Below are positions 21,040 through 33,575 of a stretch of DNA of 64,000 bases, piece by piece. The position numbers and the translations under genes are program-made. How positions within the stretch are numbered: position 1 is the stretch's first letter; every line of letters starts with the position of its first letter. The notes under the pieces are model-generated. The model was not told the DNA's origin. It did not search any database and worked only from the letters and a program-made list of their open reading frames with translations. The stretch is from assembly GCF_018873765.1 (NCBI RefSeq), contig NC_057923.1, forward strand, positions 7,204,413-7,268,412, read 5' to 3'. The stretch comes from Telopea speciosissima (taxonomy: Eukaryota; Streptophyta; Magnoliopsida; Proteales; Proteaceae).

Positions 21040-24000
21040 ATGCCATGGTGAAATGGGAAAGCATCACACCATAGCCTGCTTATTTTCAAGTAATGAAAGA
21101 AGTAAATCCAGTGGAGTGTTATACTGCTATTCCATAGTAGAGTTGTGATTGTGGATGCTTTTTTAAAATACTATTTTCCTTCAAATATATATATAAAAAT
21201 AATATTTTAATTATACTTTAATCGTGTTTATCACCATGCATTTAATCTTTTCTACCTTGTAGTTTTTTTTTGTAAATACTATTTCTCCCTGATTTAAGGG
21301 TTCAAATTTTGACTTATAGTTCAAAATATAGTGAGAAAAGAGGGTCGTGCTTTTGCCTCATGGGAAAGTCCTTTTAGATGTAATATTGACAAAACTAGAA
21401 ACTATATAAACATGTGATAGGTGGTATGGAAACCATCCACATATCTTTGTGGGAGCAAGTTGCCTATCCTGCTCTCTGACCTTCAAATTTAAAGAAAAAA
21501 GAGACGATGGATCTATCTCTAATACATATCTTTTTGACAATGTTTGTTAACTCTATGAACATGCTCATGTTATTATATAACCATGTACCTAGTGCTTTCA
21601 AAATTATCTTACAACAATCAGTCGAAAAGAATAAGTATCAAAAGTGAAGTGGGGTGGGGTAAATTGTTTGAAGAACAAGAACTTTTGGAAAAATGAAAAG
21701 AAAAGTATCAAATATGATAGGTCATTAATTTAGATAGGCTATCAAATTTGACTTGTAAAATATAAAAAATTACATGAGTTTATATTACTTCTATCAATAT
21801 AGTGACTTCCTATGTCAAAAACGTTAGTAGGCTTCAGTTAAGAATGAGCATGAGGGAGCTCACCTCCATGGGCCAAGGCCAATGCACCCTCTACACTTAA
21901 AGAAATCCTCTATTGTACTACGGTACAGCAGAGGCCATGTGTGCCATGTGTACTACATGATCTCTATTATGCCGCAGGATGTATACCGCACACCTTATAG
22001 TATGGCAAATGATTCGGATTTTTCTACACTAACCTAGAACTAGGTTAAAACTCCCTATCTAATCAATAGTTAAATGATGAAATTATCAAAACCATATTGT
22101 TAAAAATAGGAAAAAGAAAGAATTAATCTTTTATAATACTAATCTTGTTTGTCTATTGGTTGGGCAAGTCTTTTAATGGATAGGTATTGGTTGGGAGTTG
22201 AGACCCCACTATTAAACAAGTCTATGTTGAGTAATAAAGTGTGTGTTAAGAAGGAAGGGGGCTACATCCTATCTTACCCGTATACTCGCCTAGAAACGCG
22301 GCTCAAATCTTCTTTCCTTTGTTTGTTTCCGTCTTGTTGCTGGGCAATTACGTATAAGGTGGAAGAGAACGAAAAAGTTCTTAATTCCACTTTCAGTTTT
22401 TGAGTTTGAAGTTGGACTACAGCTGTTATGCAAGATTTCATTCTCTATAGTCTTCTTCACCCTTGACCGGCCTCAGTTTATTTTCTTTTATTTATGAGAT
22501 TCCCTAAATTCTAAAATTGTATTTAAATATGTAATAACTTATTTTTTATTGTATTTTGTCTTATCCTCAAAAGCTTTTAAGTTTTGAAAGATTTTTTTTT
22601 TTTAAAAATAATTTAAAATTGACTTATCCATTTTCAAAAATTGTTATTATTTTACATAATTTTCTCCTAGTATACATGTGAAATGAAATTTTGTCTATAT
22701 TGAATTAAAAAGTGTACTATATTAAGAAGACAAAAAAAATAGGGCAAAACCTGTATGACACTACTTAAGTTCGGGTTCTCAAGTATGGATTATGCAATCT
22801 GTTTCCACAATAGAATTTTACATTAAAATCAATGGAAAATGATGGGTCGTGTTCGGCCTCACAGGGGGATTAGGCAAGGGTGTCCTATAAGTCTTTATTT
22901 ATTTATCTTTCTTTTTTTTTTTTGGTAGAAGTCTCTATTTATTTATCTTGTGTCACGGGATCTTATTTTGTTATTTTTTGCGAGGTTAATAATATAAATT
23001 TATCTCTAGAACAAGGATTAGTGGATTTTTGCCTCATGTTTTAATCGCTCAGTTCGGGATTAATAGGGTTGGTCCTCAGGTTTCCACTTGTTTTTTTGTT
23101 GATGCCAACAGTCCCATGAATTTTTCTCTCGCCTCCCCATATGAAGAAAAAAAACACATTTGCGCCTTGTTTTGAAGAGGAGGAGAGAGAGAGAGAGAGA
23201 GACAGATGGGCCTATGGGAGTGCTGAAGTACTGTAAGGTAGCGCCCTCTATGTCTATCTCTCTGCCCGCTAGCTTACTGCACAAGAACAGTGTATATGAG
23301 AGTGTCTGAATAACACCTCCATAAGTGTATCTAGAACTTGACATGCACCTTTACTTGCCCTTGTTTTATTTTCAAAAGTTTTTTACGATAGAGTTATAAA
23401 ATGGTTTTAAAAAATAAGTTGAAAATGATATATCATTATGCCATTATCAAAAGGTATCATTATCATGTATATTTTTTGGATACACATGTCAAATGCTACT
23501 AGTACATTTATCGGGAAAAATTATGTATCATATTAAAAGGACAAAAATCGGAGACATGTTGAGATATCATGTGTATTTTTCGAGAAAGTTGTTTGAGGTG
23601 GCATGATCAAGGTTGCAACATAGGCCTTTCGATGCTCCACTACAGAGGAGTAATTTGATTCAAATTGGAGGAATTAAAAGAGGAGTAAATTGATTCAAAT
23701 TGAATGAACTAAAAGAGCCAAGAGAAAACCCAAAATGAACTAGAAGAAGTGGTGGGAAAAGACATGCATAGCTTAGGCCATGTATCAATCATGACCTCAA
23801 ATAAATTTGATTAGAGGGTGAGGATCCATGTAGCTGACCCCATTTAATTAGAATAGGCTAATTTCTTGTTGTACTAAAAGGATAAAAAAGTTAAAGATAC
23901 AAATTATTTGACCCTCGAGGGATGTTAATGAGAAAATCCCTATATGCAGAGAGAAAGAACAAACATAACAAAAGTCAACAACAAATTGAACAAGAAAGGA

Positions 24001-24434
24001 AAAAAAAATTCGTTATGGCCTGCGTATTCTTTTCCACCATTTCTAAAAAGAAAAAGAGAAACTCAGACCTACATTATCATGATTTACTTGTTTCACTACT
24101 TGAATGGTTTTGCTTGTCCGAGATCCAACAAATATAACCATACAGCCTTAATTGGACCATAAAAACATTGTCTTACTTTAGGAAGGAGGAGATCACTACT
24201 TAATGATCAAAGGAAAATCGATCCTAAAACTCACTTTGCTTTATAGTTTTAACTCAGTATTTGGTTGAGAGAGAGAGAGAGAGAGAGAGTGACACAAAAT
24301 TGGGGAAAATATGGAGCTTTACCAACCAACAAAACACCTATCCATTTCTTCTTTTTTGTAGTACTCCCTCATGACTCATGAATCTCTCCTTTTTCTCTCT
24401 GCAACAACAAGAGTCTCTCCATTTTTTTGTTCCT
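21040..24434. other. AT-rich intergenic DNA, no gene seen
   Basis: Only small chance frames. A degraded copy of the foldback family at 38821-38965 seems to lie around 23110-23290 (agGAGGAGAGAGA, CATATGAAG). (GA)n tracts occur near 23179-23201 and 24268-24290. Confidence 0.4.
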
Positions 24435-24440
24435 TTTATT
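24435..24440 (-). terminator. candidate poly(A) signal of the glutaredoxin-like gene
   Basis: AATAAA on the minus strand, about 214 nt downstream of the stop codon at 24654. Placement is reasonable but unproven. Confidence 0.35.
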
Positions 24441-24653
24441 TCATATGTAACAATATCAAAACTTCTCTCAATGTACAATAAACAAAGAAAATACAAAATG
24501 GAGAGGAAACCAAGAAAGAAAAAAAAAAAAAAGGGAAAGAGGGAAAGAGAGAGAGAGAATCGGTCATGGTCTGCAACTGAAATGGAATCAGTAGTTCTCG
24601 ATCTCTGCACCTCTCTAACAAGTAGTAGTAAACAGTAGTAACCCAATTACGTA

Positions 24654-26084
24654 TTAACAACAACAGATGGGGCACCGTACAATCCCATTCTCATTGCAGT
24701 CTGGGCACCGCATAAACCCAAATTCCTCCTCCTCCACCTCCTCCTCCTCCTCCTCTTCCCCACCTTCGTAATAGATTTTACAGCTCCCCGAACACCTCTC
24801 GCAGAGCACAAACCTTATATCCCCACAAGCCTCGCATACTCCACCATCGCCGCCTCCATCATCAACTTTCCGGCAGCCCTGGACTAGCTTCTCAAGACTT
24901 CCATCCTCGTGTAACTGCTTTATCTCATCGACACCACCAATGTACCTTTCTCTCACAAACACCCTTGGCAACCCACCTCTAAACCCATCTCCTAACAACT
25001 CATTCAGCTCCTCCCTGAACGCGTAGTGCATCGACACGTCCCTCTCGTCCACTCGAACGTCCAACCCTTTCATGATTACCCTTACCTGACAGCAGTCTTC
25101 GTACGTCTTCCTCACCCCTCTCAGGCTCGTATAGTATATCACTACCCTGTCTTTCCCACCTGGCGGGTACTCACACCCACTAGTCCTTATTAAACCGTTT
25201 GAGGCATTCTTCGTGTCCGTCGCCTCTGTCTTCGAAGTGAAGATCGATAGCCAGCGGTTATTAACCGGCGAGGAAATCTTCTCGGGATCCGGCGACCGGA
25301 GAAGAGAGGTGTTGGTCGGGGATATATCTTCCAGTGCCTTTCTGAATGTGGATATGATCTCCGGATCGAAATCTGAGAGCAGGGGCTTGGCATTGGGATT
25401 GGGATCGTAATCGGGATCGCTGTTGGACATCTGAAGCCATAACGGAATGGGCGTTTCGTCGCCGTTTTCCTGCTCTAATTTGGGAACGAAGGGATCGGAA
25501 GGTAAGGAATAGGGGATGGTGTGGAAGGAGAAGCAGCGATTGGGGTCGGCGAGATTGGGAAGGCCGAGTGGGCTGATGTCTTCTAGGTCTTTCATTAATT
25601 CCCAGGTGTTGATGGTCTCTGGTTCTCCCGGTGGAGTTCTAATTGGGGTCTTGGGAACAACCTTGGGGATCTTCTGGTTGATCATGTCCGACCAAGTCTT
25701 GGCCAAGCGAATCTCCTTTGAGAATTCCTCTTTGCTCTTGCTATCGTCATGGCTGCTGGATTTTATTTTCTGCTCATTCTCTTTGTTGCCTTCCTCCTCG
25801 TCATTTTTGTCTTTGTGAAGAGGGATATCACCATTAGTGAAGATATGATCATGGTCACGATGATAATTGTGAAGGGAGGAATCAAGCTTCAGAGAACCCA
25901 ATGTGGAGGAGGTGAGGCCGACGATGTGATTGCTGTCGCATTTGTGCAGCGCCGGTTGGGGGACCGCGATGGGGACGGCAATGGGGTCTGGAAGGTGTAA
26001 AGGTACCGAATGGCTGCGAGAGAAAGCAGATGGGTTCTTCCCGCAGTGTAGGCATTTCGGTTGCTTGGAGCTCGCACAACCCAT
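24654..26084 (-). CDS. glutaredoxin-domain protein with N-myristoylation motif and CXXC zinc-type tail
   Basis: Single-exon gene of 476 residues. The start MGCASS is the classic myristoylation (Gly2) plus palmitoylation (Cys3) signal, so membrane association is likely. An early CLHC pair sits at 11-14. Residues 1-300 are low-complexity and acidic/serine-rich. A glutaredoxin fold covers about 311-401 (VVIYYTSLRGVRKTYEDCC, then GLPRVFVRERYIGG and LHEDGSLEKLV). The usual active-site CPYC/CxxS is replaced by TSLRGVRKT, as is normal in this plant family, so classical disulfide reductase activity is doubtful. The tail has four CXXC pairs (417-420, 428-431, 460-463, 471-474), probably metal-binding, with a glutamate run at 443-455 between them. 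A TTTATAAA at about 26214-26221 on the minus strand could be the TATA box. The frame is intact, and antisense frames are shadows. Confidence 0.93.
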   Translation of the reverse strand: MGCASSKQPKCLHCGKNPSAFSRSHSVPLHLPDPIAVPIAVPQPALHKCDSNHIVGLTSSTLGSLKLDSSLHNYHRDHDHIFTNGDIPLHKDKNDEEEGNKENEQKIKSSSHDDSKSKEEFSKEIRLAKTWSDMINQKIPKVVPKTPIRTPPGEPETINTWELMKDLEDISPLGLPNLADPNRCFSFHTIPYSLPSDPFVPKLEQENGDETPIPLWLQMSNSDPDYDPNPNAKPLLSDFDPEIISTFRKALEDISPTNTSLLRSPDPEKISSPVNNRWLSIFTSKTEATDTKNASNGLIRTSGCEYPPGGKDRVVIYYTSLRGVRKTYEDCCQVRVIMKGLDVRVDERDVSMHYAFREELNELLGDGFRGGLPRVFVRERYIGGVDEIKQLHEDGSLEKLVQGCRKVDDGGGDGGVCEACGDIRFVLCERCSGSCKIYYEGGEEEEEEEVEEEEFGFMRCPDCNENGIVRCPICCC

Positions 26085-27338
26085 TATTGAACAAAGAGAT
26101 TCCGAGGGAAAGAGAAAGGAGGAGAGAATAAGAAGAAGTAATCTAGGAGAGAAAGAGGGGGTTGATGGGGATAAACAAGTGCTAAAAAAGAGGGAAAGGG
26201 AATTAATTAAAGGGTTTATAAAGAAATCGGAGAGTAGGTGTGAGGAACATTCTTACATGAATGAGCTGTAAATTTTCATCCATTTCATCAACCGCTTTTT
26301 ATTGGAGTTCCAACTTTTCGGATATAAATGCGAAATTTAGGGAAGATGAGAAAGAAGAGTACTATTATAATAACTGAGAATGGATGTTTGAGATTGCTGG
26401 AATCCTTCCGTAAATGCTTCTTGTAATTCTTCTGAATAAGAAAATGGATCAACGAATCCTCTTTGGCCAAATTTTGTGAAATTTGGATTTTGAGAAAAAC
26501 CCAGAAAGTAAAATACAAATTGAGCAGAGCCCGTAACTACTCGTACCTGAAAGAGGGTAAATGTTATTTCTTTTTCCTGGGGAAGGGAGGGAAGAGGAGA
26601 AATTAATACTCTGAGTTGGAAGACATGGAAGAATAAAGATGGATGAACAAGTATAATGCACAACCACCTCTCTCAATTCTCAACTCCTCATCCTCTTCCT
26701 CTAAATTAAAGCCAACAAACCCAGCGGCTCCGCAGTCAGTCTCAATACTCATCATCGTTATCATCAGTAATGAGATAGAGAGAAATAGAGAGAGATACAA
26801 AGGGGAAGGAAAGCAATTTCTGTGTCATGGAAACCAGACTTCCAAGAGGGAGGAAGGAGGAGGGAGGAGAAGTATAAGCTTGCAGAAGAAAAAGTGGATA
26901 GAAAGGAAAAAAGAAAGAAATTCCAATCGAAAAAGGGAGGAAACAATTAAGGGGAATGCGAGTTGAGAACTCTGTTTACCCCATTCTTCCCCCCCCCCCC
27001 CCCCTTCCCTTTCTCTCTCCTTGATCGATCGATCGATCGATCGATTGATGGATAGATGAAAGAAAGAAAGAAATTTAATTAGAAACGGAAAGGGAAAGGA
27101 ACAGAAGAAACAAAGGAGGATGTGGTCAGAAAGCGAAGATGGAAAAACGTATTGGGTATGGCCCGGTATAAATTCACGGCGAAATCATCGTTCAAACTTC
27201 GGAAGATACCATTACCATACTGGAAACTCCCGGCCCCACCCCCTCGCCCCTTTTTTATTTAAATTCCCTCAATTTTGCCCTGGTAGAGAGGTAGATATCT
27301 TTCCTACACGTTCACTTAATCCGTTCATCTGTTGGGTC
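26085..27338. other. upstream region of the glutaredoxin-like gene
   Basis: Likely holds its 5' UTR and promoter. Purine-rich and pyrimidine-rich tracts dominate (26640-27120). A 16-C run lies at 26989-27004 and a (GATC)n array at about 27022-27046. No other gene was recognised. Confidence 0.45.
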
Positions 27339-27776
27339 AAGGTTTTAAATGGAGACGGAATCGGACAATAAAGATTCCGATCCGGATCGGAATCGGCATT
27401 TAATAACCCTTGAATCGGTCCACAGCTCTAAATACAAGGAAATTTCTAGTGTTTTAAGGGTGAATTGGCCATGTCGGATCGGTCACGATTGATTCCGATA
27501 TGAATTTGTAGATTCATTGATACTAAATCTCTACTCACAATGTCAAATTTCAAGGCTATGCAAGACATCACTAGTCTAGCGCCTGCACCAGCTCGAAGCC
27601 AAGGAGACATGGGGCATTAATAGAGATAAGAATTTTTTTTTTTAATGGAGGCAAAGTGGTACTTTTACACACTATTGTGTTTGGAAATAGGAGTCACGTG
27701 ACCAAATAACATTCTTTTTCTCTTGAGTTTTTCATATAACAAAACATAGCTTTGAAAATCTAGAACCATAGGAGAG

Positions 27777-27981
27777 CAAGGTTTTAGTAATAAAAAATCA
27801 AACCGAGATTGATCTCAGCCAATCAATGTGATATTGATCTGGATCATCGGATGAGACGGAATTGCTCCTGTTTTTTAATAAAAATCATTTTTATTACCTT
27901 TTTTCTCTTGTGTCGTTCTAGCGGATGGCGATTCCAATTCTTGACCAATTCGTCGATTTGAGACCGATACTACAAACCATG
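27777..27981. mobile_element. short hAT-type MITE, 205 bp
   Basis: Starts CAAGGTTTTAGTAATA and ends CGATACTACAAACCATG. Flanks TAGGAGAG (27769-27776) and TAGGAGAA (27982-27989) match at 7 of 8 positions. The termini resemble those of the hAT elements at 10220 and 14027. Confidence 0.65.
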
Positions 27982-28122
27982 TAGGAGAATGCACAACTAT
28001 AGTTAAATTTTAATTTTACATATGACTAATTTAGACCATGATCATTTTTCTATTCAATGATTCAAAAGAACCACATCATCTTCACACATTGCATGAAGTA
28101 GCCATAAACATAGCCTCCCGAT

Positions 28123-28310
28123 CATGGTTTTAGGTATCGACATTGGTTCAATTGTTTGTATCCGTATTGAAAATAATATTGTGACAGTGTGATCATATCG
28201 ACTACATCAAACGGTTTTAACCTAAAAAATACCTATTGCTATATCTTTAGCGATACCGATACCTCAATCCATACTCAATACTCAATAGTGAACCGATACC
28301 TAAAATCATG
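28123..28310. repeat. probable hAT-type MITE, 188 bp
   Basis: Starts CATGGTTTTAGGTATCGAC and ends CGATACCTAAAATCATG, a clear inverted repeat. The flanking 8-mers match at only 5 of 8 positions, so insertion boundaries are less certain than for the neighbours. Confidence 0.55.
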
Positions 28311-28689
28311 CTCTCCAAACACCATAAAAAACGAAGGAAAAAAAAAAGACTTTTACCAATTTACCCAATTAGTGATCATAATTCGTTGTGAGTCTTCGAT
28401 TATTTTGACTTTAACAGCGAGGAAGTTTACTCCATCCATAACCGGACAGTATTTATTGATTGGGAGAGGGTTCTATCATCTATGAGCAGCAAGGGAATAA
28501 ATCTAAGCCTGACTTGTGCAGTAAGTATTACTAATGGAAAAGTATCAATACTATTAGAATAAAAAATACTGTTAGAAGAAGAAGGAGAAAGAGAAGAATA
28601 GAAATTCTATACTTACACTGTTGTATATCCCGTGTGGCTCTTTCTTTTTATTTGATTATCTACTGCCGGATCGGAGGGATCCAGATCTT

Positions 28690-28860
28690 CTACGGCGCAG
28701 CTGTCCATCCGGCCTTGGTTGCACAGACATAGGGTCGTGGTCATGCACAATGATCGCTTTACCCCTGCTCGGGCAAGGCACTCGAGTAGGGGTAAGACGT
28801 TCATTGCACGCAGCCCTGTGTCTGCGCAGCACAGGCAAGACAGGGCAGCGCACCATAGAG
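28690..28860. repeat. GC-rich foldback element
   Basis: GCACAATGATCGCTTTACCC at about 28747 pairs with GGGGTAAGACGTTCATTGCA at about 28788, and the outer TGCACAGACATAGGG pairs loosely with CCCTGTGTCTGCGC. It stands out by GC content from its AT-rich surroundings. No coding frame of known family. Confidence 0.6.
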
Positions 28861-31800
28861 GATAGGATCGAAGAGCCCTACGTTGATGGGAGGAGATTAG
28901 ATGGAAGCAACCTTACCTTACGCCCTCACCACCGATTCCATGATTAAGTCCCAATCACCAGCTGATCTCATCGACCCACGTTGGTTTCATCGGCAAGTCG
29001 GCTCCGATTGAATCACCTAATACAATAATTTGAATTTTGCAATACCTTGATTATTTGAACCCAGAAAAAAGAAGAAACACCTTGCTTCGGACTTAGGAGT
29101 TCAGATCCTTGTTAACCGAACTTGGGCCAGACCCGGTTCGGGTTTGGCGCCAACTCATGGGGCAGCAGATTGGACCAGGGTGGGTCGGCCATTAAAGGAG
29201 ATTGTCTTCTCCCTTTGTCTCTTTCTTCTCTATGTTTCCTATTTAGAGTGGGACACTGTGAGGAGGTGAGACTAGATTATATATAGACATAATCAAGTCA
29301 CCCCAAACTCTAATTGCATTCTTACACCATTGAGTTCTTTCTCTCTCACTCTTAATCTTGTTCGGTAAGACCATTGAGACTTCATCTATTTTTTTTTCAT
29401 CTTAAATTCTGGTTCATAGGTCAGCTCTGATCTATGAAAATTCGCCCTTCGGGTCATGCAGGAAAGAAAGCATTCTAAATCTAGGCAACCTCTTCCAGAG
29501 CCTTTTTATCTCCACTAATTGGTAGGTATGAAACGGGACTGGACTCCAGTTTCCATCTCTCACAATCCATGCCTGTCACTTATTTTGGGCTACCGTTATT
29601 CACTAGGCAGTGCTGTAAAGCTCTTTGGGAGCTGGTTTTGAATAAAAGATGGCAAAGCTTCCAGAGCTTGTTGAATAATTTTTATGGATTCTTTCATTTC
29701 ACTAATTCGTACTACATAACGAGATAATGAATCTCCTTCTTTTTGCCATTGAATTTTCCAATCAAATTCGTCGTACCACTCATACTGATCAATGCTACGA
29801 AGATCCCATTGGATTCCGGAAGCTCATAGCATTGGTCCTGATAAACCCTAATTTTTTGCTTCTTCTCTCCACCAATAATGCCCACCCCCTCATCCCCATG
29901 ACACTAACTCAATCATCCAATTGTATCGTATTTAGCGAATATGTGTAATGTACTGCACCCCCTGTTATTGATATTGATAAGTTTTGAACCAAGTTACTAA
30001 TGTATTTTCTATGGGATTTCATCTGTTCCCAAAGACTTGTGGTGTAAAGTAGAAACCTTTTAAGATATCTAGAGATTCTAAAAGATTGTTTGTGTCCGTA
30101 AAATTTGTAACTAAACTTATACTAAATCTTTCTATTGTGTTTCCATCTCCGTTCGGATAAAACCCTAATGTGTAATGACTAATTTACAATTCTCTCTCTA
30201 TCTCTCTCACTAGTTCTTAGCGGATCTTGGTAAGGGAATCCGTATCAGTTTCCAATCTAGATTCTGGAATCTGGATTGGCCGATTCCAATCTGATTAAAA
30301 AATAAATAAAAAGTACACCCTAATCCAGACCAGTACTAGCTGATACGGGTCTGATACGGACTGATCCGGGCCGAAATCCAATCATAAAACCATGATAATG
30401 GTTAATCCTGAGAGCCAATAAGGGGTTCGATTCAATAAAAGTATCTTTTTCCCAATCCAACTCGACCAAGCCCGATACATGTTGAACTAGAGGAGACCCA
30501 GTCTCAAGCTTTCTAGAGTGTAGACTTATTTTCTCTAGTCTCTCTCTCTCTCTAACATGAGAGACATCACAGCTATTTTCTAAGTTCTGAGAATTGAGGA
30601 ATCAATCAATGTACAGGTCTTTGTTTTGGTATTATCTAGTAATACAGACAACTACATCACATTCCACAGCTCTAAAGTCCCCGCCAAGGCGCCAATATAT
30701 ATAAATGTGAGCAGCACCCAATTAACTAAAGCAAAAATTTCCAGTAGTCCACCCTTTGCTTACTATCTTTTTCTTCTTTTCCCACCACCACCTTCCTCCT
30801 TTCCGCGTTTTATTTTGCGACTTTGGAGACCGTCGTCGGTCAGTCAGTCAGTCAGTCGGTCACAGGCGTGTCCCTCCTCATTCCAAGTCCAATCACTGCC
30901 CACTGCCCACTATTGTCAACCAATGACCCCCCAACGCAAACTGCACTTTCAATATTCCATTCACTCATTGTCGCTGAATTAACAAGTCAAGGAAGCCAAC
31001 CCTAATGCCTTAATAATTAAGGCATTTTCCGTCTAGAATTTTAAGAGATCGTTTAAAAACTAAAATGTATGTCTGATTACGGCATCTTTATCCGGTTTAG
31101 TTCCCCAGTGCCGCCTTTAACACAGAGGGGCGCAATGACCACCCTACTCCTGCCTGGGTGGGATTCATCCCCTTATTAAAGGCATTGGAAATTAGGCTGG
31201 GCAGAGAGCTGGAAGAGATAAATTTTCACCTAAGAACCCCTTACATCGAAAAAGGTTATTTTACTCATTAATCAATATGATGAGCATGCCTACTTCTTTT
31301 CTTTTCCTCCTAATATGATCTTTAAATTGAATTGGAGAAAGGGTATTTTCAATTTCATATAATAAATTGCTGATCGGAATTAATGATGAAACTTACCTGC
31401 CTAAGAATCCAATCACATATATAAGAGCATGGATGAAACAAATTTTCTATTGTACTTGGGATAAATTACATCTAGGTTTTCTATTAGGAAAAACAAAATA
31501 GTACATCCGGATTACCTAATGTTTAGAGAATACTTGGATTATCTCATGTCTCATAAATATTATGTTTAAAGTATTTTTTTCTTTTTGGTGAATTATTATT
31601 GTTACAAACATTAAGACATGTATTCTATCATGTAAATAGATGATGTGTCCCTTCTACCATTAGACAGAGAGGCCGACCATGGTCGAGATTTGTCACGTGT
31701 CAAATTTCATATTATAATTAAATCAAATACCTCCCTTTGTATTGGCATGCATCCCATGTATGTCAATACATATATAGCGGCAACAGTCAGTTTGGATTAA

Positions 31801-32195
31801 AAAATCAAAAAAATTGATGGTTCAAATTTGTCTTGCGATATCAAAAAAATGTTGCATTCCATGTTACATCGATAACTACACTTTTTTTCATATTTCTAAT
31901 TTTACCCATAGACATTACATTGATTGGTTGTTTCCTCTTCTTTGGCCGATGTGCGATAGCACCCACCTACAGAGAACGACACCAACCATTAGGGGAGATA
32001 GCAGAGAGGCCTGATGGTGTTCTGCTCCTTCAAGTGTTAAACCGGAGGGTTTCCCAAGAGGGAGTTGAATTGAGTTTCCAAAGATCAAAAGCTAAAAGTT
32101 GGAGTTCAAAAACTTTTGGTAAAATAAATGCCGAAGATGTGAAGATTTTGAACTCACACTTAAACTTCAGAAAACGTAAGGGATATAAAAATTCA

Positions 32196-32229
<34 letters not shown>

Positions 32230-32450
32230 TTACAATGGTTCAACACTCCTTCTTACATCTACTCTAAGGGCTCCTTACACTTTGGCTTTTCACTCTCAAT
32301 TGCTTTTCAAGTAGTAATCAAACCCTTTTAGTAGTTTTCCTTGGCTCATTACAAAACCTTAGGTGTTTTCTTAAATTCTACAACACCTAACCTTAGTGTT
32401 TTTCAATAGTTCAATATAAACCAAATGTTTTTCAAATAACAAGGGGCGCT
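28861..32450. other. intergenic, no gene seen
   Basis: AT-rich, with chance frames only. A degraded CAAGG/CCATG-type element seems to end near 30392. (GTCA)n occurs at about 30840-30860, and a decayed foldback with GGGGCGCAATGACCACCCTA sits at about 31060-31225. Confidence 0.4.
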
Positions 32451-32570
32451 GTACTCTGTGCCACAACGCAGCTTGCACCTAGGCACATGGAGGTGGGCGC
32501 AATAACCACCCTGCCCCCTGTACAGGCTGCCCATGTGCGTAGACGCAGGCTATGCTGCGGCAGAGAGAAC
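32451..32570. repeat. foldback MITE, GCGCAATGACCACCC family, copy A
   Basis: Ends GTACTCTGTGCC and CGGCAGAGAGAAC are imperfect inverted repeats around the core GGGCGCAATAACCACCCTGC. It matches the better preserved copy at 61728-61852. Confidence 0.75.
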
Positions 32571-32635
32571 ATTTCAATTCTCCCTATTATTAAATTGTAA
32601 GTAAAAACAAATATACCTCTGATAAGGTAGATAAG

Positions 32636-32800
32636 GGGAAAAATATCACCTCAATTTGCCTGCCCATCAATTTCCTCAATTTCCTGTAATAGAGTGAGGT
32701 GGATCCCACCCTGGGTAGTGTGTTCGGGCAGGAGATAGGGTGGTCATTTCTGCCCTCCTATTAGATGGAATTGAGGAAATTGAGGAGATAAAGATCCTAG
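32636..32800. repeat. foldback element with CCTCAATTTCC arms
   Basis: The arm with CCTCAATTTCC near 32690 is inverted as GGAAATTGAGG near 32775. The centre has GGTGGATCCCACCC and GGGTGGTCATTTC. A related core occurs at about 47230-47310. Confidence 0.6.
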
Positions 32801-33170
32801 ATAAGGTGTTGGCAATACGAGCTGAGGGGTCTCTCAAAAAACCTTTAAATCACAATGGAAATGATTCAGGCAGAAATAATAGTGGTGTTGCTAGCTCAAG
32901 AGTTATGTATTAAGGTCCAAAGTCCCATATATATAGTCCTCAAGTGATTCTGGAAAGATCAACACGAAATAAGCTTAAATCACATGTACGTGGATGACCA
33001 CTAGAGTGTGGACTTCTACTGACCTCTAATGGTTAAAAATACAACTGATGAAGCTCCAATAGTAAGAAATATGACCGTTAAAAGCTTTCCCATTCGGTCT
33101 TGAAAACTTTCATGACTTTTGCTCCTTTGATGCTTTATCAGTTGATGGTAAATCTCTTTGATACATCTCT

Positions 33171-33236
33171 ATACTCAAGGGATCGTTTAATCCTTTCATA
33201 TGCATACTCAAGGGATTGTTTAATCTTTTCATATGC
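33171..33236. repeat. tandem repeat, two 33-bp units
   Basis: Two copies starting ATACTCAAGGGAT and ending CATATGC. They end six bases before the TRIM element's left LTR. Confidence 0.8.
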
Positions 33237-33242
33237 ATACTC

Positions 33243-33575
33243 TGTTGGGGTTTCAAGTGGTAGGCAAAAAAAAATAGTCTCACATCGGATATGAATGGAG
33301 ATGTAGGTGGGTTAATAGATACTTGGGCATCCTTACTCCTTAACAACTAGTTTTTGAGGATAAGCTCTACCCATATCCCTAACAAGTGGTATCAAAGCCA
33401 AGGTTGTGACAGGGCCAATGTATGGCAGAGCCAAACTTGGGAGAAAGTCAGGGTATGGAACCCCAGTGTGATCTCAGAATGATCCCGTGTGGAGGGGGAG
33501 ATTGTTGGGGTTCCACGCGATAGGCGAAAAAAAATAGTCTCACATCGGATATGAATGAAGATGTGGGTGGGTAAT
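33243..33575 (+). mobile_element. TRIM retrotransposon (terminal-repeat retrotransposon in miniature)
   Basis: The left LTR 33243-33384 (142 bp) starts TGTTGGGGTTTC and ends CCCTAACA. It is followed at once by the primer-binding site TGGTATCAAAGC (33387-33398). The internal region is only about 118 bp and non-coding, and ends in the purine tract GTGGAGGGGGAGAT. The right LTR starts at 33503 (TGTTGGGGTTCC), shares AATAGTCTCACATCGGATAT with the left one, and is truncated after about 33575. Tiny LTRs, PBS, PPT and no genes define TRIM. Mobility would depend on another element's proteins. Confidence 0.87.

Noticed and set aside
25190..26271. Several plus- and minus-strand frames over the glutaredoxin-like gene
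   Set aside because: They lie inside or antisense to the intact 476-codon frame, whose domain content is clear; shadows.
26643..26966. 107-codon basic frame in the GRX upstream region
   Set aside because: Encoded by purine-rich low-complexity DNA; looks like 5' flank of the minus-strand gene.
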